Shown: positions 57,751 to 64,000 of the stretch, one piece after another
Layout: each line of letters opens with the position of its first letter
Numbering within the stretch: the first letter of the stretch is position 1
Assembly: GCF_019393635.1 (NCBI RefSeq)
Contig: NC_057861.1
Span: 82,944,827 to 83,008,826, forward strand
Direction: 5' to 3'
Source of the DNA: Dromiciops gliroides
Taxonomy: Eukaryota; Chordata; Mammalia; Microbiotheria; Microbiotheriidae
DNA: 64,000 nt
Program-made: the position numbers and the translations under genes
The notes under the pieces: generated by a model
Database searches by the model: none
What the model was told of the DNA's origin: nothing
What the model saw: the letters and a program-made list of their open reading frames with translations, nothing else

Positions 57751-57920
57751 AGAAAGTTGGGGGGCAGTGAGGTGGTGCAGTGGATAAAGCATTGGCCCTG
57801 GATTCAGGAGTACCTGAGTTCAAATCCGGCCTCAGACACTTGACACTAGCTTGTGTGACCCTGGGAAAGTCACTTAACCCCCATTGCCCCACAAAAAAAG
57901 AAAGAAACAAAGAAAGTTGG
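57751..57920 (+). mobile_element. WSINE1-type SINE with 10-bp TSD
   Basis: Body about 57,761-57,910: gtggtgcagtggataaagca, gagttcaaatccggcctcag, and an A-rich tail with AAAG/AAAC variants. Flanked by agaaagttgg at 57,751-57,760 and 57,911-57,920. Confidence 0.9.
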
Positions 57921-58535
57921 GAGGCAAATCATGGAAGGGATTTATTTCCAGCCTACAGAATTGATATGTTACCCAGAAGAAACAGGGATTCACTGAAAGT
58001 ACATAAGGTAGATTTCACAGGACTTAGCAATTGATTGGCTATGGGGTGGGGGGTGAAGGAAAGGAAAAGGATTAACAGTGTTTCTGGTATTGAACCTGAA
58101 TTTCTGGGCAGGCTTGCCTAAATACTGGAATTCAGTGGGCCTTGAATAGGCTTTAGGGAGCTGAGGCCAGTGTATGTTACTATCAGTATCTGAATTTTAA
58201 CCTAATTCTACCATGATACATGTTAACCAGTTCCTATCATTGGAGTAATGATCATTCATAGCTCTGGAGGAGATGTGGTTGTATCCTAAAAAGTCAATAA
58301 GGGAAGGACTCACCTGGATTTCAAAAAACTCTGATTTCTCACTCTAGGAAACAGCTGTACCTAGCAAGATTACCTGTGTTGTTGTTGTTTTTTTCCCCAT
58401 TTTTTAAAAAGTGGCTTTCGTTCTCACTTTTATTTCCAGCATAGAATTGGAATTATGTTCTTATGGAGGAAAAAATAATGCCTAAAGTTGAGTAAAATTA
58501 TTTTCTTGACAAAGTACCTAAGATAATGACAACCC
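57921..58535. other. Old-repeat trace then unassigned
   Basis: 57,930-58,150 (tggaagggatttatttccag) may be part of the unassigned long repeat. The rest is unrecognised. Confidence 0.35.
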
Positions 58536-58539
58536 AGTA

Positions 58540-58680
58540 GGATATAATAGAAAGAGCACTGGGTTTGAGTGAGAACTTGAGTTCAAATTTCAGCTTTGTT
58601 CCTTGCTACCTTTGTGAGTAAATCAGTTCGCTTCCTTGTACATATTTCTCTTCTTCAATAAAATGAGTTGGATGAGATTC
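58540..58680 (+). mobile_element. MIR-type SINE
   Basis: aatagaaagagcactgggtt, tgagttcaaatttcagcttt, then ttcttcaataaaatgagttg. Confidence 0.7.
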
Positions 58681-58741
58681 AATGTTAACTTTATGATCAC
58701 ATGATTTATTGTAACAGAATATTTTGTAGCTCCTTCCAAAA

Positions 58742-59000
58742 GATACCTCTCTCTTTCCTCTCTTTCCCTCCCTCCCTCTCTTTTCCTTCCTTCCTTTCTC
58801 TCCTCTCTCTCTCTCTCTCTCTTTCTCTCTCTTGCTCTTTCTCTCCCCACCTTGAGTCAAGAATGGAAGAGGTATAAACCCACGTATTTATATATAGACA
58901 CACACACTTATATGCCTCCTCCATATATATACATACATATATGTATATATATGACATACACCTCCTCCATATATACATATTTGTGCATATATGTGCATAC
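58742..59000. repeat. CT-rich then TA-rich low-complexity tract
   Basis: 58,742-58,850 is (TC)n/(TCCC)n; 58,885-59,000 is TA/CA-rich with a duplicated cctcctccatatata (58,915 and 58,960). The Arg-Glu frames are artefacts. Confidence 0.85.
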
Positions 59001-59219
59001 ATTTTACCTCTTCCATTCCTGCCTCCTTGACCTGATGCTGTTCAGCTTTCCTATTCCTAGTCTTTGAAGCCATATGGCTGAGGTGTAATATATTTCCTGT
59101 TCAGTAGAAAGTGCCATGTGACAAATGATTACTCTTTGTACGTAGAAAATAATTTTATTTTGATAGATATATTGGGTTTTATAAAATGAATTAAAGCAAT
59201 GCTATATTTTCCAATATCA

Positions 59220-59560
59220 CTTGGAAAGGAAGAAAGCCTTCTATTATTGGGTTGTTTGGAAGCTAACTGTTAGAAAGCTCTTTATATTGAGCTGAAATCT
59301 CCCCTTTGTATTTATGCAATCAAGTCTGTTTCTTTTTCCCAATGACATGCTTCAGATGTTTGAAGATAATGATCACGGTCATCCCAATGTTCTCTTATCC
59401 AGGATAAACATCCCATATTCCAACAACCAAACTGTATAAGACATAATCTTGATTTTCTTCTCCATTCTGGTGATATTCCTTTGGATGAACTCCATATTAA
59501 CAATACCCCTGGCTTGCTAAAATCCACAAAATGATGTCTATGGCATTATGCCAACTTATC
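59220..59560 (-). mobile_element. CR1/L3-like LINE 3' end
   Basis: Minus strand carries the decayed C-terminus and 3' text; plus-strand view: ttcagatgtttgaagataat, tgttctcttatccaggataa, acatcccatattccaacaac. Same family as at 11.0-11.7 kb. Confidence 0.6.
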
Positions 59561-60685
59561 AGTTTCCTAACTCTGCCAAAGACTGAAAAACTAGGTTAGT
59601 CTGGCATTCCTTATTTGTAGTCAATCCATGTTGGTTCCTAGCGATTGCCACTTCCCTTCCTAAGTGCTCATATATCATCTATCTAATGATCTGTGCTAAA
59701 ATATGTCCTTATGTAAGAGGGATGTCCCACCTCATCTTGTAAATGTAACTCACGAAATACTCTATGCCCTAACACATATATCAGCTATGGATGCCTCTTT
59801 TATTGAGTTATAAAATGAATCAAGCCATCAAAAGTGAGAACTAGGTATGAACAATTCCTAGACACCCCTATTGAATCATTCAATCAATCAAAGGTATAAA
59901 CTAGGTATGAACAAGTATTTAATCAATTTGGAAGAAGTGTAGTACTCTAATCATTGAATGAAAGCAGATGATGCCATTAAGGAAATGTCTTGTGGTTGGT
60001 TAAACAGATTCAGTCATAGACTGTGAGGCTTGGACAAAAGAACAAGCCAGTTCAGCATCTGCCATTCCAATTACCAGCAAGCATTGAAATGGAGCAGCTC
60101 CAGTCAGGCCCTGAGAAGAAATCATTTGGGAGAGAAAAAGAAATGATCTGGTAGCAGTTTCTGCATCAGGAACCAAAGAAAACTAGGCACCCTGTGGACA
60201 AATAGCTTCAAGAATTTGCAAGATTATAGAACCTTGAACCCTGCCATAAAACTTACACAGCCTAAAGGAGAAACTGCATGAGGACTGCACAAAGAGAGTA
60301 AAGGACTTCCAAGCAAGCAGAAGCTGTGAGTTATACTTTGGCCACATATGCTCCCTAAGATTGAGCCCATTTCCCATGGGCTCAGCATACATTTTGGGCA
60401 AGTGTGTTCCAGACTTCTGGAGGGGAGAAGTAATGTTTTGTACTAAGTGTTCCTATTGTATCATCTCAGTAAGCATCCCTTTCTAAAAAGCTAATTTATC
60501 ATGTCTGGCTAATTGAAAATCAATTGGGAGGAGAGCACACCAAATGATGGTTCATGAGCTACACTACAAGAAACAGTCATAGAACACTATGGGAAGAAAT
60601 AGCCATATGATCTCTGGGTACCCATGTACCAACATGAGTGTGAGTTAAGAAGTATTTCCTGAGATCCTGGAAATTAGAAATTTGA
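59561..60685. other. Unassigned sequence
   Basis: 59,620-59,710 (caatccatgttggttcctag, cacttcccttcctaagtgct) looks like an ancient repeat of unknown name. No gene. Frame 60,183-60,401 has no domain. Confidence 0.35.
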
Positions 60686-60689
60686 CTTA

Positions 60690-61765
60690 AAATGAATAAT
60701 ACTTATTTGTAGAATGGAGCAGGTTAAATAAATGCACTAGAACATTGGGCTGAATATAATGACAAAATTCAATAGGAATAAATGTAAAGTCTTACACTTG
60801 AGCACAAAAATCAGCTTTACAATCATAATATGGGAAAGGCATGGATAGATAAGTTATTCAGAAGGGGAAAAGGGACCTTGGGAGTTTTAATGGTTTGCAA
60901 GCTCCAAATGAGTCAGTAGTGTCATATGTCAGATTGGTACGTTAATGTACTCTTTGGCTGCCTTCAGGGGGAACATGGCTTTTCTGAGGTCCTCTCGAGT
61001 TATCAACCACTTTATCCCCTTTATTTTTGCTTCTCTGTATTCATTCATAGTGATTTTTTTGTTTTTGGAGGAAATCTGGAGAAGCTAGACATTTTTGATC
61101 TATTCCATCATCTTCCCAGAATGCCCTCCCATTAAGTAGCCATCTCTAGGATGGGGAAGAAAGGAAAACAAGACATTTACATGATAACTTTCTTGTATAT
61201 TTGGAGAAAATAGCACATTGTACATGGTAGATTTGCAGTTTTACATGCAATCACCTTAATTGTACTATGTTAAGGAAATGCTTGTTTTGTTCTATGAATT
61301 GAAAATATATTTTTTAAAAGAGGAGCATGGGTTCCAAGCACATGGATAGTATGTTTCTGCTGTCCTCTTTCTTTGTCATATCTCAACTGGATTATTCTAT
61401 TCAATTTTGAGTACCACAGTTTAAGAAAGATATGGATAAAGCTGGAGAGTATCCAGAGAAGGGACATCTTAGTGGTTAAGAGCTTTCATTCCATGTCCCA
61501 TGAGGATCAGTTGGAGGAACTGGGAATATTTACCCTAGAGCAGAGAAGACTTGAGGTTGGAGAGGGACATGCTAATTGTCTTTATGTATTTAAAGGGCTG
61601 TCATGTGAATGAATGGTTAGCCTTGTTCTTTGTGACCCTAGAGGGCAGAACCGTAAACAATTGGTGGAATTGGCAAAGGAACAAATTTGGGCTCAATGTA
61701 AGGAAATGTTTCCTTATAATTAGAGCTATGCAAAAGTCGAATGGGTGGCCTTGAGCCTTTCTCTC
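60690..61765 (+). mobile_element. CR1/L3-like LINE 3' region, interrupted
   Basis: 60,715-60,920: ggaataaatgtaaagtctta, gggaaaggcatggatagata, ttttaatggtttgcaagctc. 61,375-61,760: gagtaccacagtttaagaaa, gctggagagtatccagagaa, gaggatcagttggaggaact, gggctgtcatgtgaatgaat, agggcagaaccgtaaacaat, ttataattagagctatgcaa. The stretch 60,920-61,370 between them is not CR1 and may be an insertion. Confidence 0.8.
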
Positions 61766-61769
61766 AACT

Positions 61770-62635
61770 GCCTGGAGTAACATTAAAAGATTTGGGAAAA
61801 CTGACTTAGGGGATTTTTTTTATCCCTTCCCCAAGTAGAAGGTAACATTTGTTCATTTCATTCAGGTTAAATTACCATATTAATTATTCAAAATACTTAA
61901 TGCTATCAAACTGGAATAAGTGTACCGGATCCAACAGAAAACCTGAAACAAAAATCAATGGTGTCCAAAGGCCTTGGAAGTTAATGAATAATTAAGTCCA
62001 TGCCCTTATGAAGTTTAAGCAGTGTAGAACAAACAGGTTACTTGATATGCAGTAAAGGGCAAGGTGGGTCAAGCTAAGGACCACAGAAGGTGGGATTGGA
62101 GAGCTCTTCCCTCTCTGATTTTACTAAGCCATCCCAGCTCCCCAAAGCCAGCACTTCCATGATTAAAGATTCTATTGCCCTCTGTGTCTTCAAGTCTCAG
62201 AGTTGATTGAGCTAATTGGATTTTTAAATTACCATAATTTCACGCCTCTTTCGCCCCCTGCGGGACACTGGGACAGAAGATGCTGGACGTCCTCTGTCTC
62301 ACTCAGAGGATGGGTTAGAGGCAGTCTATTTTTATCCAAATGTATTCTGAGTTGGTTCCACTGGCCTCCCTAATCTAATCTTCTGTCCTTCACATATCAT
62401 CAGTAGGACAAGAGTTGTGTCTTCAGTTATGGAAATGGATTGACCTGAGGTATCAAGATCTTCTATCCCATTCTCTCTTGATCAATATGTGGCAGGTTCA
62501 GGGATACATTTGAGGTTGAAATTAGGGATCAGGATGTGAGACTGAATTCATAATCTTGAATATATTACCTTGGCCCCAGTAAATCATGATGAATTCCAAA
62601 GAAAACCATTAATTTTTTTTTTTGGGGGGGAGAGG
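61770..62635. other. Unique sequence
   Basis: No repeat. 62,200-62,310 keeps CpGs and holds a CTCF-like motif. No exon seen. Confidence 0.4.
62251..62264 (-). promoter_or_regulatory. CTCF-like motif, reverse, outside repeats
   Basis: Minus strand CCCGCAGGGGGCGA, 12 of 14 with CCASYAGRKGGCRS, in unique DNA. Same orientation as the motif at 44,589. Confidence 0.4.
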
Positions 62636-62639
62636 GAGG

Positions 62640-62905
62640 AGAAAAGATGTAGTAGATAGAGCACTGAATCTAGAGTTAAGAAAGCCTCATTTCAAATCCA
62701 GTCTTGGACACTGACTAGCTGTGTGATTCTTGGCAAGTGCTTAACCATTGCCTGTCTTAGTTTCCTCAATAGTGAAATGGGGAAAATAATAGAACCTACT
62801 TCCCAGGTTTGTTATGAGGATCAAATGAGATAATAACTATAAAGTGCTTAGCACAGTGCCTGACACATAGTAGGTACTATATAATTGCTATTATCATTAT
62901 TATTC
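62640..62905 (+). mobile_element. MIR/THER1-type SINE, near full length
   Basis: atagagcactgaatctagag, gactagctgtgtgattcttg, cttagtttcctcaatagtga, ggtttgttatgaggatcaaa, cagtgcctgacacatagtag. Confidence 0.82.
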
Positions 62906-62969
62906 AAATCACAGGTTAGCTATGAAAGGCCTTGGGCTTAGGCAGGCTGAATTCTTATGTTGTATTCAT

Positions 62970-63110
62970 CATTAAGTCAGTGTGACCCTGAGAAAGTTAT
63001 GTCAATTGCTTGGTCCTTAATTTCTCAGCTTTCTCTTCTATTAAATGAGGTAGTTATATGATTTGGTTGTCATCATTACTTCCAACTTTGACATTTAATT
63101 TTCTCAAATT
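62970..63110 (+). mobile_element. MIR-type fragment
   Basis: aagtcagtgtgaccctgaga, ttaatttctcagctttctct, attaaatgaggtagttatat. Confidence 0.6.
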
Positions 63111-64000
63111 TCTCCCAGCTTTGAATTTTAAATTCTCCATCCTAAAGTCCCTTTTGGCTCTATCATCTCTTTTGCCTATTCTAATGTCATTTACAACTTG
63201 GATAGCCTTTTTAAAGCATTCTATGAATCTAGACCACTTGAAAAATAGGGGGGGGGGAAGGGGACTATATTATGAAAGTTCCTTTAGGCTGGAAACTTTG
63301 GAGACTTTTCAATGGAGAGAACTCTCAGTTTTACCCCCCTAGAAGCACCAATGATTTTGCTCTGTAGATTCTCAAGTCCTTCCTGGTCTCCATGTCATTC
63401 TGGTCTCTCTGTTCTCTTGTGTCCTTCAATCACATCCAATTTGGCTTGGGCTGCTGTTTTCTGGATTCCTGCTGGCTCAATCTTAGAATCAGTGGGCTCC
63501 ATTTGGGTTTGTGAACATTAGAATGGCTTTCAAAACTGCAGTAAAGAGTAAAATCCATCCCCCCAAAGTGGTGAATCTGGAAACAGGGAAGCTGTCCAGA
63601 ATGTGAAACAGTCAGAATTCTGTACCCCCTGCATATCAACAGCTTTGTAGGCTGTGTGCTGGATTAAGAAAAGTTACTGTTTTATCTTCTTCCACAGAAG
63701 GGCCTGGGCATAGGAGGAATGACTGCTATTTGGGACACTTTAGGGGAAGTTCCCTTTGGAGGCAGGAGATTGCTCATAATAATTTTTTAATTACTTCCAA
63801 TGCAAAAATGTTTTTACACAACTCTAAGAAATCTTGGGGCAATTTTTTGGAATGTCCAGAAGAACAAAGCAACTAGGCTTTAGGTTTGCAAAAGTAAAAG
63901 GGAAATTGCATATTTATTGAGTATATATAGTATATCTATGTATGGGATGGGCATCATTGGGGAGACAGGAAAAGGAGAAGCGACAGACCTTGCCAACAAG
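63111..64000. other. Unassigned sequence to the window end
   Basis: G-run at 63,247-63,257. Frames at 63,058-63,639 are short and without domains. Nothing supportable. Confidence 0.4.

Noticed and set aside
60926..61135. 69-codon frame as a gene inside the CR1-like element
   Set aside because: It lies in a non-CR1 insert with no domain or conserved signature; length is compatible with chance.

Overview
The window reads as marsupial nuclear DNA, most likely from an Australian (australidelphian) species. The evidence is repeat content only: at least a dozen young tRNA-derived CORE-SINEs of about 150 bp of the WSINE1 type, many with matching target-site duplications (TSDs); longer MAR1-type SINEs; marsupial-type L1 elements including one full-length copy; and a deep layer of MIR, L2, and CR1/L3-like fragments. 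Family names come from sequence memory, not from a database search. Species cannot be called.

No intact protein-coding gene was found. Nearly every long reading frame is a shadow of a microsatellite or a fragment of a transposon. Two non-transposon pseudogenes are clear. The first (6,920-8,735, +) is a processed retrocopy of LSR (lipolysis-stimulated lipoprotein receptor), GC-rich in an AT-rich setting, intronless, with polyadenylation signal and A-tail, broken by a deletion, two stops and a frameshift. It lacks exactly the segment encoded by the alternatively spliced exon 4, so it was probably copied from the alpha-prime mRNA. The second (49,324-49,515, +) is a diverged, 3'-truncated 7SL RNA pseudogene.

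Layout. 1-5,200: MIR, L2, MAR1 and WSINE1 copies with CA/TG microsatellites. 5,240-9,545: two L1 fragments in opposite orientation; the first holds a solo LTR (5,273-5,729) and the second holds the LSR retrocopy. 9,560-10,260: TA/CA-rich satellite-like tract. 10,523-11,700: CR1/L3-like pieces in both orientations, one split by a SINE. 12,888-13,261: solo LTR, minus. 14,000-28,350: old repeats, a three-part microsatellite, a hAT-like MITE and longer unique stretches. 28,356-34,710: full-length but coding-dead L1 on the minus strand with a 16-bp TSD. 34,850-36,830: the 5' part of a different, older L1 on the plus strand. 37,600-44,520: CR1-like, L2, L1 3' ends and large TC and TA microsatellites. 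44,573-44,926: a second solo LTR of the same family as the one at 12.9 kb, in the opposite orientation. 45,000-64,000: MIRs, SINEs, L1 and L2 fragments, CR1-like pieces and unique DNA.

The most interesting signal is regulatory: the two sister solo LTRs each carry a near-perfect CTCF-type motif, and because the LTRs are inverted the motifs are convergent, 31 kb apart, enclosing the full-length L1. I saw no convincing new multi-gene system; the window is best described as an intergenic or intronic repeat landscape.
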